Positions 25,083-36,858 of a stretch of 51,535 bases of DNA are shown here, piece after piece. The translations under genes and the position numbers were made by a program. The notes beneath the pieces were generated by a model that was not told where the DNA came from, searched no databases, and was given only the letters and a program-made list of their open reading frames with translations. Position 1 is the stretch's first letter. Each line of letters starts with the position of its first letter. This stretch comes from Scenedesmus sp. ARA3 (Eukaryota > Chlorophyta > Chlorophyceae > Sphaeropleales > Scenedesmaceae), in assembly GCA_004335835.1 (NCBI GenBank), contig RWJK01000412.1:2144-53678 (forward strand), written 5' to 3'.

Positions 25083-25585
25083 TCACCACTGCAGCTGCTG
25101 CAGAGTGTAGTGCTGTCCACAAAAGGCGGACACATCAAAGCCTCCAGTCGCTGGCAGCTGCAGCTGCTGCTGCTGCTGCAGGCCATATGGGCTGGCCACA
25201 TGCATCAAACCACCACCAACACCAGCAGCACCAGGCAGTAGCAGCTGGGGCCGCACACCACTGGCTGCGGCTGGCATCTGGACAGAAGGTGCTGCCAGTG
25301 CTGCGGGCGGCGCAGACACCAGCTGCAGAAGCTGCTGCTGCTGCTGAGGCATCATCAAGACCTGCTGCTGCTGCTGCAGCAATTGTGCTGGAGAGCTGAG
25401 TGCAGGCTGAGTTGGTTGGCTGACAGGCACCTGCAGCTGCTGCAGCTGCATGTCTGGCGATGTGACACTCATGCGCTGCAGCATGGCTGACAGCGCAATA
25501 GGGTCCATGTTTGCCAGCTGCTGCTGCTGCTGCTGCTGCTGCTGGGGCCGATACACGCCGCTGCTGGCACCAGCTGCGGGCAGGA

Positions 25586-25617
<32 letters not shown>

Positions 25618-27282
25618 GCAGGCATGCAGCCGCCGATGCCGCCCTGCATGAACAGAGGAGGCACCGGGGAGACTGAGTCAGCCATGTATGCCACTGTAAA
25701 AGACCCTGGGCTGTTGTTGCTGCCGCAAGCCATGCTGTTGTTTGCTGGGTAAGGGCAGGCCAAGCCAGGAGGCAGCTCGAGCACTGGCAGCACATTGCTG
25801 CTGTTGCTGTTGCTGTTGCTGTCTCCTGGCTCGCTGATGCTGTACTCAAAGCTGCAGCGGTTGCTGGCATCTCTCAGCTGCATAGGCATGAGCAGCGCTG
25901 CTGCGTCGATCACGTCGTTACAGCCGCGGAACAGGCTGCTGCTGCTGCTGCCGTTGTCGAAGCTCAGGCCAAGCACCTGCTGCTGCAGCTGCTGCTGCGG
26001 CGGGGAGAGCTGCCTCAGCAGCACCTGCTGTGCTGCTGGGTCTGCATGCTTCATGGGTGTGGGCGGCGCCGGCACATTCATTTGCGGCAGGTGCGGCTGG
26101 CACAGCAGTCCTTGGCTGCACCCAGCTGCGTCCGCTGCTGCTGCCACGGCTGCTGCCATGGTGCTGCTGGCTTCGCCGCCTGTCTTGGCAAGGATGGCTG
26201 AGAAGGATGGCAGGGGCTGGGGTGCTGCTGATGGCGGGCGGATCTCAGACTCGTGGTGGGCGAAGAAGCTGTGCAGAGGTAGAAGGGTGCCGCAGAGCAG
26301 TGCAGTGGCACAGGGCGAGGGAAGTCAGCCAAGGGTGTTGTTTTTGGGATAGTGTTGTGAGCTGGCCAAGCTGGCATGCAGTTGTGTTGTGTCGTAACAT
26401 GTGCTGTGTTAGCTATCACCTATAGGTCTGCCGCAGACACAGCCTTGCCTATGTTCTGCCTGCACTGCACTGCAGGAAGCACAGCGACTGGAAGATATGG
26501 TGTGTTCCGGAAACTTGCACTGCAGGAGCAACGCTGCACTGCCAAATGTCCACCACGTTCTTGTTTCTGCCTTGCTCACTTGCAGCTGTCAGCTGAGTGC
26601 TCACCAGAACGGCCTGTTGCAGCCTCTGGCATCTTTGCACATCTTGGTGCGGTAGCGCTGAGGGTGAAGCCAGTACTCGTACAGGCTGTGCGTCATGTGG
26701 CAGGCATCGCCTCTGGGGCAGTTGCCACTCTGCAGAGGGAAGCAGAGCAGCAGAGGACGACAGGCAGGGAAGCAGAAGCAACCAGGAGTCAGTCAAAGTC
26801 GGTCGCAGAGGACTAAACGGGCTAAGAAAGCGTAGAAGCGTAAACCAGCACCTCATTCATCTGGCAAAGTAGGCGCTGTGTTCATCGCGGGCTCCGGAAT
26901 ACGGTCCGTCAACCAACACCGTGCTGCGACATAGGAAGGTTGCTTGCTGCTTCAACTACTGTGATAGTATCAACTCACGTTCTTCATCTCAGGGCACATC
27001 TTTGCGCTGTAGCTGTGCTGCAGCAGGCACCTCCTCCTCGCCTTGTCGCCGGGGTGAGTGTTGAAACATGCTGCAAAGTCGTGATTGTACTCCTGCAACC
27101 ATATCATGCAGAATGCGTGAGTGAGAGACTGACGTAAGTGACCAAGGTGACCAATGCCACACAAACAGTGCCAGGCAATACGTCCCACTGACCACAACTT
27201 GCGCGTCGCTCACCTTGTTGCATGGAAACACTTTGAAGAAAAGCACAATCTCCTCATCCGATCTCCCTCTTTGGCCCATCAT
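25083..27282 (-). CDS. Plant-type tandem CCCH zinc-finger protein (TZF)
   Basis: Four minus-strand exons: 27282-27214, 27092-26979, 26729-26605, 26268-25083; about 497 residues from tandem ATGs (MMGQRG). Residues 21-107 hold the plant arginine-rich TZF layout. First C21-x5-H27-x4-C32-x3-H36 and an Arg cluster (KARRR). Then C56-x8-C65-x5-C71-x3-H75 and C92-x5-C98-x4-C103-x3-H107, with the family signature WLHPxRYRTxxCKD between them. C103 is rebuilt across an intron (TG|C). The rest is a long Gln-, Pro- and Ser-rich tail. Plant TZF proteins bind AU-rich mRNA and sit in P-bodies and stress granules, promoting decay or translational control; the plant-like array is clear, the targets here unknown. 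The start is at the minimal ATG; an extra 5' non-coding exon is possible. Confidence 0.88.
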
Positions 27283-28881
27283 GCAGAATGTTGCCTGGGT
27301 GATGTTTGGTTGCTGCTGTCCTGCTGCTGGTGCTGCTGATAGTTGCCAGTCTACTGAACCAGGTTGAACTCTCCTCAACGCTTTTGTATGTAAGCAAAAC
27401 ACCTATGCGCTTGAAACGCTTTCCTTTCGTGTCGAAGTGCGCTGATTGAACTGTGGCGCGCTGTGGTGGATCGCTTGCACGTTGATGAACGAGTTGAAAT
27501 AGTCTGGTATGATTGAAAGACTGCAAATGTATACTTGTTTCGCTGACAGGGAGCAGATGTCCCTTATATGCCGCAAATGAAAGAATACGCACCTAACACT
27601 TCCACTTCCCAGGCTCTTCCCAGGTGGTTCCGTGCAAGTGCAGCTGCACGAACAAAGCCCCGATGCCACCTTGAAATGTTTCATTGATAAAAATTTGAAT
27701 ATTTAATACTGCGGCAAAGGCAAGAAATGCTGCAGAAGTCTTGCTCGCGGAACGTGCCGGAAGAAGTACCGTGCGCAGGACAGCTGGTCGGCTACTCAAT
27801 GGTAAAACGTTTAGAATAACAAGAAGCGTTTTTTTCATGCCCTTCGGGCATAAGTGGTCTCAGCAGCCGTAACCCAGCACAGCCAGTTTCAGCACATACT
27901 TCTCTGGGCGTGCCGCTGCCTGAAGAACGGATAGACGGATCTGTACATGGCATGAGTAAATTGCATTGGTTCTGTTATTTATCGTTAGCAACAGAACAAC
28001 GTAGCCTCCAAATATGTCACTGCTGCCACCAACACATACGTTACCAGCTGATACCAACACCTAATCAACAGCATCACAGCTGCTTGCTCAATAACTGATA
28101 CTGGAACCTATTGTTCATGTTGCAGCGCTTTCGCAGCCATTGCTGCTTGAACACGCTGTCAAGTAGTAGCACTGCAATCACTGGCCTGCTGCAGCCGCCA
28201 TGGGGCAGCTGCGCTGCATGCACAAGCACAAGTCAAGCCTGACAACATCCCCTCAGATACTGGCACGGTGTTAGTCATTAGTACCCTGTAGCATGGGCTG
28301 CGTGCCACGAGTTGGCAGCTGCTCTGTACGTTCAGGGTCCACACGACCAGCTGCACAAGCCACCCGCATGCATTTGGCCACGTAAGGTGCCTTGCAGCAC
28401 CGCAGCTGGGCGCAAGTAAAAGTCAACTGCAGTCAAGGTGACTACAAAATGTGCACACAATAGATAGAGTTCACATGCAATGCCGTAGGTATGATCAGTA
28501 TGATGCTAGCCGCACATGCCAACCACCCTGATTGATAGCGGGCACGATAGCACATGCGCCACACAGCTTGGCGTTGCAAAACAACCCAGCTGTCTTGTGA
28601 CCATGTAAACTCCCCTTGACTCCCCCAGACACCCACGCATGACACTGCCCAAACACGCCCCACCAAAGCTATAACACAAGGATTGAGTTGCCGCCCCCAG
28701 CCCAGCACCTTATTTGCAGCTCACGCTGCTCCAACACCCCCTTCACTTCAGCCGCCCACGCTGCCAGATGCCGCCCAGCACACAAACTTGCCGCAGCACA
28801 TTTCGCTGCAACAGGACTGCGCCCGGCGCAGAAACCCCACACCCAACAAGAGCCCCCTCCTCACCGCCATGCTCCTGCACA
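27283..28881. other. Intergenic region with an AT-rich short ORF
   Basis: It holds the TZF promoter side and the 3' side of the Gln-rich gene. On the minus strand 27838-27593 encodes an 81-codon frame starting MKKTLLVILNVLP, with AT-rich codons unlike the neighbours. Its end runs into TTAG|GTGCGT, so it could be a 5' UTR exon of the TZF gene carrying an upstream ORF. At its start lies a 6-bp stem with a TTC loop (27837-27851). The remainder shows nothing recognisable. Confidence 0.4.
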
Positions 28882-31800
28882 TCAGTTCCCGCTGCCGCCG
28901 CTGCGCAGCTCCTTGGGGACCTCCTCCAGATCCAAACTCATGCTGAACTTCAGGCTGAGCGCCCTGTCAGGCTGGTCATCCAAGCCATTGGCACCACCCA
29001 TCTGCTGGCCAGGCTGGCCAGGGCCACCCATGCGGCCCTGCGCACCGCCGCCCACACCTGCCTCTGCAAGCATCGAGCCCACACCCACGCTCGGCAGCTC
29101 AGCAAGCATCTGCATCTGCTGCTGGAAGCTGTCCAGCGGCCACAGGCTGTTGTTGCGGTCGATGGGCGGCAGGTCGTCTGTGTTGAGCATCTCCAGGCTC
29201 GGCAGCGCCTGCGCAAGCTTGGACTGCTCAGGCCCTGAGCCAGCAACAGCACCAGCTGCAGCTGCACCCTGGCCACCCGCCTGCTGCTGCTGCTGTTGCG
29301 GCGGCTGCATTGCGTACTGCTGCTGCTGCTGCTGTTGCGGCGGCTGCATTGCATACTGCTGCTGCTGCTGCTGCTGTTGCGGCGGCTGCATTGCATACTG
29401 CTGCTGCTGCTGCTGCTGGGCCTGCTGCTGCTGCATCTGTTGCTGCTGCTGTATCTGCTGCTGCTGCGCAGAAGTGTTGCCATTGCTGGCTGGGGCTTGC
29501 GCCTGCTGCTGCTGAACCTGCTGCTGCTGTGGCTGCTGCTGCACAGCACCTGGCTGCGCGCCCCCGCCGCTCACACCAGGTGGAGCGCCTCCACCGCTGA
29601 CTCCTGGTGTACTGCCTGGGCTCAGGCCACCCTGCCAGGTGGGGAAGGCTGCAGACAGCGTATGCTGCAGGTTCTGCGTTGCAAAGGGGCTGCGTGCCGT
29701 GCCATAGCCTGGCACGCTGTGGCGCTGCTGGCCAGGCAGTGGCACAGACACAGGAGGCACAGGAGGCGCAAATGCATTGCTGGCAGCTGCAGCAGCGGCA
29801 ACAGCCGCTGTGGCTGTTGTGGGCGCAGATGCTGGGTGCTTGGGGGCTGACAGCATGCTCTGGCCCTGCTGGTGCATCTGCTGCTGCTGCTGCTGCTGCA
29901 TCGCCTGTGCCTGCTGCTGGGCCTGCAACTGTGCTTGTTGCTGCTGCTGCATCTGAGCCTGCTGCTGTTGGGCCTGCATCTGCGCCTGCTGCTGCGACTG
30001 CAGCTGTTGCTGCTGCTGCATCGCTTGCGGCGGCACTTGTGCATACTGCTGCTGCTGCGGCTGCTGCTGGTACTGCAGTGGCTGCTGCTGCTGCATCTGC
30101 GCTGCCAGCTGCTGATTGCCGCCATTAGCCACCATGCCCTGCATCTGCTGCGCCTGCTGCTGCATCATGCCGCCTTGCATCCCTTGCGGCATCATGCCAG
30201 CCCCGCCACCTCCCATCTGTGCAGCACACGGCGCCATGCCGCCCACCGCTGCTGCCATCTGCTCTGCGCCCGCACTGCCCAGCGCTGCTGCCGCGCTGAT
30301 GCCCAGCGGCAGCTGCTGCATGTAGCCAGGCCCGTTGGGCCCCGGCTGCATCTGCTGCGCCAGCGGGTCATTCGGGTCGCGCCAGTACACCGCCCAGCCC
30401 GTGTGGCCCGGCGCAAACCAGTCCTGCATGGCCTGCTGCTTCAGCTTCGGCAGCAGGTTGAACAGGAACGCGTCTACCTGCTGGATGGGCGTCACGCCCT
30501 CCACGCCGCTGCCGCCGTCCTTGGTAACATACGCCACGGGGTGCTCCGGCAGCACCGCGCCGTTCTTGCACGCAAACAGCAGCGCGCCGTTGATGCCGGG
30601 GTACCACCACACGCGCGGCCGGAAGTCTGGCACGACTGCTGACAGCGCGTGCTGCGAGACCTCTTCCCACTTCTCCGGAGACAGCTTGAGCAGGTGGCGC
30701 AGCTTGTGCTTGAGGTCGCTGGACTTCTCCGTCATCTCCACCAGCTGCCGGAACTGGCCCACCTGGGTGAAAGAAAGAAACAAAAGGGGAGGCAGCAGAG
30801 GCATGGTGTCAGACAGGCAGATGATAGAGGTACTGCGGCAGGCGCAATGAAGCTGGACTCAAAAACTTGCTGCACTGCGCTTCACACCTAAGCCACTACA
30901 ACCATGAACATCTCTGCCCAATTGCACAGAAACAATAACGCATCAATTTCAGCTTCTGCAAGCCCTCAACCACATCTGCAGGCAAACTCCCTCCTAAGCC
31001 GCTAGCTGCTAGCTGCCAGCCCCGCAACACACTGCGCACCCCACCCCAGACTCCCACACTCCCATACGCACCTTGTCCACGCGGTTGAGCTCCTCAGGCA
31101 GCTCCAGGTCCAGGTTCTCCTCCACCGCCGCCTGCCGGATGTCCTGCAGCTTGTCCACCGTGGCCTTGCCGATGTGCACCAGCTTGCTGATGTGGTCGCC
31201 GATGCTGGGGATGTCGCTCTTAATCGCGTGCTTCACGCGCTTCGTGGCCACCACAAAGCTCTCGCTGACCACGTAGGTGACGTTGGGCACGGGCGTGCCG
31301 CTGGCGCGGTCGATGGCCCACACCAGCAGCCGGAAGGTGGGCGCCTTGCCGCACAGCAGCGCCTCGCTGCTGGTGGTGCACTGCAGGTCAGACAGCGGCG
31401 CCTGGCCGTGCTGCGGGTCGTAACAGTGCAGGGCGGAGGCGGCAAAGAGAAGTATCAGCACAGGAAGGATCATCACTATCAGTGCAAGTTTGTGGTTGCA
31501 GCTAGGCGATGTGTCGCGCGCTATCAACAGTTGCCACACTGAGATTGGGTGTAGGTTGCATGACAGCAACCTGCCCATGCGCAGCACACAACGCATAGCA
31601 GCTGCTGCAAGCAAACCACCACGGACTGCCAGCAGTGGCTGAATACAGCTGCACTGCACGCGCACCTCCACAGTCAGGAAGATGCGCGTATCCTCTGCCA
31701 CGCCCATGGCGCTCTCTCGCTTCAGCAGCGGCTTCTTGTGGTTGGGCTGGATGATGCAGCCGCGCAGCTGGGCGTTGTTCAGCAGCGTGTTGTCTGGGCA

Positions 31801-33014
31801 CACCTCCTTGTACTTCTCACCGTTGAGCATGTGCACCTGGCAGCAGCAGCGGCATGGCAGCAGCACGAAGCATGCCGAGGGTGACAATGAGCACTGAAGG
31901 CAGAGCACTGCACTGGTTCACTGAAGACCACCCATGCCCAATCTGCGTTACAACTGGCTGGTATGCCCTGCTGGCTGCCTACGCTGCGTGACACTCGCTG
32001 AGCATTGTCTCTGCTTGTGGAAGGTGAACATATCAACGACCAAGTTGGTGCAGGCGCCACCAATGCTGAAACCGCCCCTGTCCTGAAGGTCACATGCAAG
32101 CATACCAAGCTGTGTATCATGCACAACAATGCAGTTGCCAGACTACATGCACAACACACATCATCCTGCCCTACAATAACAATGCGCAGCAATGCCGCAC
32201 CTCCAGCTCCATGTCGGGCACAGGCTCTGACACGCACTGCCCATTCTCGTCCACCACCTCCACGCGCAGCCCTGCGCCGCACTTAGCGCGCAGGTGGTCA
32301 TCAATGAGGTACTTCTGCTTCAGGTTGCGCTTGCAAATGCGGCTGGGGTTGTACTGGCAGAGGCTGCACCCGTTGTCGCCGCAGCCAGAGCTCCTGCAGG
32401 ACAGCAGCAACAGAGTGCATTTAGACATGCGGTAGGTGTCCACAGCGTGCACCTGCTGTGGTTCCTGCAAGCTTGATGTTTGATGTTTTGCTGGATATCG
32501 CCAAAGACGAGCTGCTAGACTTGTTGCTGCCAAGGTATGAAGTGTGATGCAAGATGCACCGCAGGCGCAAGTAAATGATGGTGCCAGCAGACGACGGCGC
32601 AACACTGCAAGCACTGTTGGTTGCAGCAACCACCACCATTACAGTACAGTACAGGTTGCGCAGTGCGATGCATTTTCTGCTGCAGCGCTATTGCACTTCG
32701 TCAGCACTCACAGGCAATCGTGCCTCAGAACCAAGCGCAGGTTCTGCTGGGGCATCATTTGGATGGGCTCCTGCATGGCTGCCATGTTGTGCATGGTCTC
32801 AGCTGTCACATAGTCAATCTGCTCCTTGGTGATGTTGAGGTTGAGCCTATTTGCGAACATATATGCAAACCGTTGGATCTTTGCATTAGCATAGGCCTGC
32901 AGGCAGGAAGGCAGCACAGGGGTGAGGCACAGGGAAGCAGCAGCTCACACCTGCTGCGATGTGAATTATGGCTTGTCGACTGCTTACGGCATCCAACGGC
33001 TGCACATCCGTCAT
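28882..33014 (-). CDS. Unrecognised conserved-looking protein with Cys cluster and long Gln-rich tail
   Basis: Six minus-strand exons in phase: 33014-32988, 32896-32712, 32393-32201, 31836-31666, 31410-31072, 30762-28882; about 931 residues (a longer start at 33044 adds ten). Residues ~66-95 hold a Cys cluster (HDCLSSGCGDNGCSLCQYNP, then ICKRN), a likely zinc site. Residues ~100-270 are a non-repetitive, probably beta-rich domain (LRVEVVDENG, EVHMLNGEKY, FRLLVWAIDR, YVVSESFVVATKRVKHAIK), followed by a helical segment (DHISKLVHIGKATVDKLQDI). Residues ~395-850 are mostly Gln/Ala/Met-rich, including three copies of QYAMQPPQQ. I do not recognise the family. The plan (folded N-terminal domain plus Gln-rich tail) suits a transcription regulator; likeness to CBP60 or STAT beta-sandwich factors is an untested guess. 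The short first exon (MTDVQPLDA) is the least certain. Confidence 0.7.
29280..29420 (-). repeat. QYAMQPPQQ tandem repeats in the Gln-rich tail
   Basis: Three near-identical units (~48-51 bp) of CAG-run plus TATGCAATGCAGCCGCCGCAA code a poly-Gln/QYAMQPPQQ repeat. The units differ mainly in CAG number, so length polymorphism between strains is likely. Confidence 0.88.
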
Positions 33015-33044
33015 ATCAGGCACATTAGACAACAAAATAAACAT

Positions 33045-34537
33045 ATAGACGAAGGCCAGCCCCTCACACCTCCACTTGAGGCCTAAAGGGTCTCAGCTCT
33101 GGCGCCAGCGTCAACATCAGTCCCGGGTCCATGCTGACAAGCAATCAGCCACCCCAAAGAGGGTGGCTGGAGACCGCCGCAGAAGGCTTTGGCTGGCTGA
33201 TGCGAAGACAACTCGTGGAGCGCCAAAGGTTTGCAGCGAGGACGCACAAATCACCAAAACGTCGCTGTCAGTAAAACAACCAAGACAGTCAAGTTTGCGA
33301 GGATGCACCACTTTGGACACCGCATTCAAAAGGACTACATGGGACTGAGGAGTTGCGAGAAGGTGCAAAATGACATCCACGCAAAGACTGTACTTGCTTT
33401 ATGGTGCTTCCTGTCGATCATCAGGTTGTTGTAAAGATGCAGATCGCTTCGACCGAGATGTTACACGCCACGGCAGCATGCTGCGCGTCCACGGTGGTGT
33501 ACAGCCCAACTTATGCAGCAGTGCAGCCGTACAACTTCATGTCTGCCAAGGCTTCTGCCTCGTACAAACGAAGGTTTTTTGAGTACTTCGTTTGTTGCCC
33601 TGCTGCATGGCTAAGCCTGTTATAACGATGGCTGCAGCAGCTCAGCAAGTTGATGGGGTGCCAGGCTGACTGATCATGGCTTGATTGCAGCCTGATTGCG
33701 CAGGCTCTGCAGACGAGCAATTCACCACTACAGGCTGCACAATGTAATCAGTCTTTTATGCTGTACGCATCAAGATACCTGCATTCACCCTTCGCTCGAC
33801 AACTTGCTCATACGCCTGCAGTACTGCCTGCACCCAGTACGGGCCGTGACGCTGTGCAACTGCTCACCACCACCTACACCATATGACTTGAGAGTGCATA
33901 CCAATGGTTGCGTATCTTGATGAGTTACACAGTAGCTAGGTACACATCCCTCTCTGTGCATGGCACTCCCGTTTCCCTCTTCACAGAGCAGCTCTGCTGT
34001 ACATGCTTGTCAATTCAACTGACACTGTGACCCGCAGCGTGTGCGACCGCCAACGGAGGGGCAACACATGCGCTATGTGCACATCCCCACAGAATGATCA
34101 ATTCCCAGTCATAACAGCTGCACGCAGCCGTCAATACGACCCAACAGTCTCAGTCGCACACAGCTGTTGCATGGCCAAAACTGTCTGCTGCGATGCGGCA
34201 TGCGCAAGCGCTGCAGCTGTGCGCGCCCTGTGGAGCACCGCACAGCCTGCAAGAGACAGCAGCGCATGCACGCATACACAGCAGTCCCAGCACAGCTCAG
34301 CAGCACCACAAATGCACTGGCATGTGCCACAGCACGTGCAGGTCACTGCTGCACCCTTCACAAGTCTCAACTCCGGCCAGAGGCTGGCACCTCTGTCAAG
34401 TTGGGACCCGGCTAATCCTTGGCTTTGTGCGCTGGCAGCACAGCTGCGCACGACCTGCGGGTAGGGCTAGGCCACGCAGCGGCAGCAGCTGTGCGCTCAG
34501 CCTCCAAGGGGCTTCAGCAACGGCGCAAGCAAGCTGC
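33045..34537. other. Intergenic region, no gene recognised
   Basis: About 1.5 kb between two minus-strand genes: the promoter side of the Gln-rich gene and the 3' side of ACP. Frames of up to 221 codons that overlap the ACP gene on the plus strand (34193-34858) are shadows. No RNA gene or repeat was seen. Confidence 0.5.
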
Positions 34538-36082
34538 TTACTTGGTTGCCACCTGCTGGGCAATGAGGTCAGCGGCCTCCTGCACAGTGCTGATCTTCTC
34601 AGCACCTGCACAGAGAAGGAAACAGTGAAGCAGGGACGGCAGGCGCAGCAGCAGAGACACACGCAGTCAGAACGTTTGGGTCGCAGTAATGAAGTAGGTT
34701 CAGCACGCCATCCGCCTGGCAGGAACAGCCAGACTGCTGCCAAACCCGATGAAGGGACACACAAGCTTGAGCAGATTATCCGGAACTGGCTCCTAAGAAA
34801 TGCGCTTCTTAGAACGCACTCACTAGAGCTGGCCACTGACAATGCTACAGCCAAGTAATCTGCCGACTGCCGAGGCAGACCTATCATGCTTTCAGGCCAG
34901 TGCAGTAAGCTTGCGCAGAAGCAAGCAAACACAGAAAGAAACCACCATACTATGAGGCACGCTTGTCGGCCAGTGTACATGATAGTCACACACAACACTG
35001 TTGATTGAAGCTGCAGAGCAGCGCTGCAGACGGCTGCAATCAGTTGTGGGGCGCTGTAGCTCACTGCTGGGGCTGCAGCACAAAATATGCAGCATCACTC
35101 ACCCTCCTCGTCCAGGGTGATCTCGAACTTCTCCTCCAGAGCCATCATGATCTCCACCTGCATAGCAGCAGCCAGCAACAACCAGGATACACATCAGTTG
35201 ATGGCTCTGCAGTTTGTGCAGTGTGGGGGGAGATGCTGGCGCTTCCTGCAAGTAGCGCAGCACTGGCTGGCAGCGCAGTCCCGCTGAGACGCACTAAAAC
35301 ATGTCCATGCAATGACCGTACGTGGTCCAACAACCGCGTTTATGCATATTGTTGCTGCAGCAGGCAAATTGAGCCCCCATGTTCACGTTAACGCTGGTTT
35401 GGTGCTGCAGCCGCGCTAGACAGTCGGCTGAGCTCGTGCACCAGTACTGCAGTGCTGCCGCCATTGCAGCTCAAATTACTCACAGTGTCCAGGGAGTCAG
35501 CGCCCAGGTCAACGAACTTGGCCTCGGGGGCAACCTGCAGGCAATGGACGAGAGAGGATACAGTCAGCTCAGGGTTCCCAACAGGTCAACAGTCAGAAGG
35601 GGCTGCTGCAGCGCCCAAGCGTTACCTTCTCGACCTCAGTGCCCAGCTGCTCGGAGATGATGGCACGCACATCAGCCAGCACCTGCGCCTTGTCCTGCGC
35701 AGCGAAAGAGCTGCGTGAGCTTGGCTGTCAGCGTCGATGTCAGAACCTGCCCCGGCAGATCTGGCCTTACCACTGAAGCGAAGGTCACCAGGCTGCGTGC
35801 ACGCAGAGGGGCGGCCACAGGGGCGAGGCGGGGTGCCTGCATGCATGCAGCGAGGCAGCAAGCAGCAAGAGCGTTACGAGTTGCGATTGTCCTGGCACGC
35901 CATGGCAGCAAGCCCAATTAGGCCCCGATCAATGCACCCCTTTATAGCAAAGTTAACAACGGATTTATCTGGGAGCTGCTGAGCTAATATTGGCCCCTGG
36001 CTTGCAGCAAAAGTCTGCACACCTGCACACGGGCGGTGCGGCTGGCCACAGCGGTGGACTTGGTCTGCATTGCGAAGGCCAT
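34538..36082 (-). CDS. ACP: Plastid acyl carrier protein
   Basis: Six small minus-strand exons: 36082-36023, 35836-35771, 35694-35626, 35534-35484, 35157-35103, 34605-34538; 122 residues, normal for a plastid ACP precursor. Residues 1-~42 (MAFAMQTKSTAVASRTARVQ, then PRLAPVAAPLRARS) form a typical Ala/Arg/Ser-rich transit peptide. The mature part has the classic LGADSLDT motif; Ser79 takes the 4'-phosphopantetheine arm. Helix III follows as VEIMMALEEKFEI, and the end is EAADLIAQQVATK. ACP carries the growing acyl chain in type II fatty-acid synthesis in the stroma. The exon encoding the Ser motif ends at Thr82, so the motif and helix III lie on separate exons. The gene diverges from paralogue B over a 401-bp gap. 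Confidence 0.96.
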
Positions 36083-36483
36083 TTTAGCTGTGGGTGCTGA
36101 ATGTGCGAAGGAGGGTGCGAGAGTGAGCTGGAAGGTGCAGGGCTGCCGGAGTGCCGGGGTCATATTGAAGCAGCACTGGCAAGGGTTCTATGCACCCTAA
36201 CCTGCGCCCATCATGCTGGCAGGTATCACCACCCTGTTGGCGATGTTAAACAGTATATGTGATTATAAGCGCCACGCGTGTTTGAGGCAGCTGTCTCGGT
36301 GGCGAAGACTTTCTCTCTGTATGTCACCGCTTCACAGCCTGCAGCTGCAGTACCACGTTACGCACGTATCGTCTGTCTCAACGTTTTAATTTCTTTTGAA
36401 CTCCGCGTACTGTAGCTGGGATCGGCCATGCAGCACCGACAGAGGCATGTGACTGTGCAGTGATAATTCGTAAGCAGGGAGCA
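36083..36483. promoter_or_regulatory. Short divergent intergenic (candidate bidirectional promoter)
   Basis: Only 401 bp separate the start codons of ACP (minus) and Cys-rich paralogue B (plus). It must hold both 5' UTRs and promoters. An AT-rich patch (agtatatgtgattataag, about 36251-36268) lies in the middle and could serve as a TATA-like element for ACP. No other motif is clear. Confidence 0.45.
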
Positions 36484-36825
36484 ATGAACTTGGCAGTGGT
36501 GCTGGCGCTGGTGCTGGTGCCGACTAGTTACTGTACCACAGGTAAACATGTTGGATGTTCTGGGAGCTCTTCTGTGCAGTCTGCAAGCCGTGCACCAGGC
36601 ACTGGCACCCTGTGCAAGCAGCTGGTGTGATGGGTGCCTTGATCTTGAACAGATGTCTGCAGAAGTGTCAACACCCCCAACCTGTGACACCATGCAAAAC
36701 TGCAACTCCATCTACACAACAATACGCAGGTAGCACTGCAACATCTGTCCAGCAAGCAACCAGAAACACGGGCACAGTGCAGCCAGAACAGCTCCTCTCA
36801 TTGCTTAGTGAAAGCAGCAGCAGCG

Positions 36826-36858
<33 letters not shown>

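Noticed and set aside
27837..27851. Bacterial-type terminator (hairpin with T run)
   Set aside because: The T run lies before the hairpin on the plus strand and is an A run after it on the minus strand, so neither orientation forms a terminator; the context is eukaryotic.
29280..29850. Plus-strand Leu/Cys-rich frames that look like membrane proteins
   Set aside because: Antisense of poly-Gln in the Gln-rich tail; hydrophobicity is a by-product of CTG codons.
36542..36579. 38-nt intron 1 in paralogue B
   Set aside because: Phase fits but it is shorter than any other intron here; the acceptor at 36622 also fits and gives a normal 80-nt intron.
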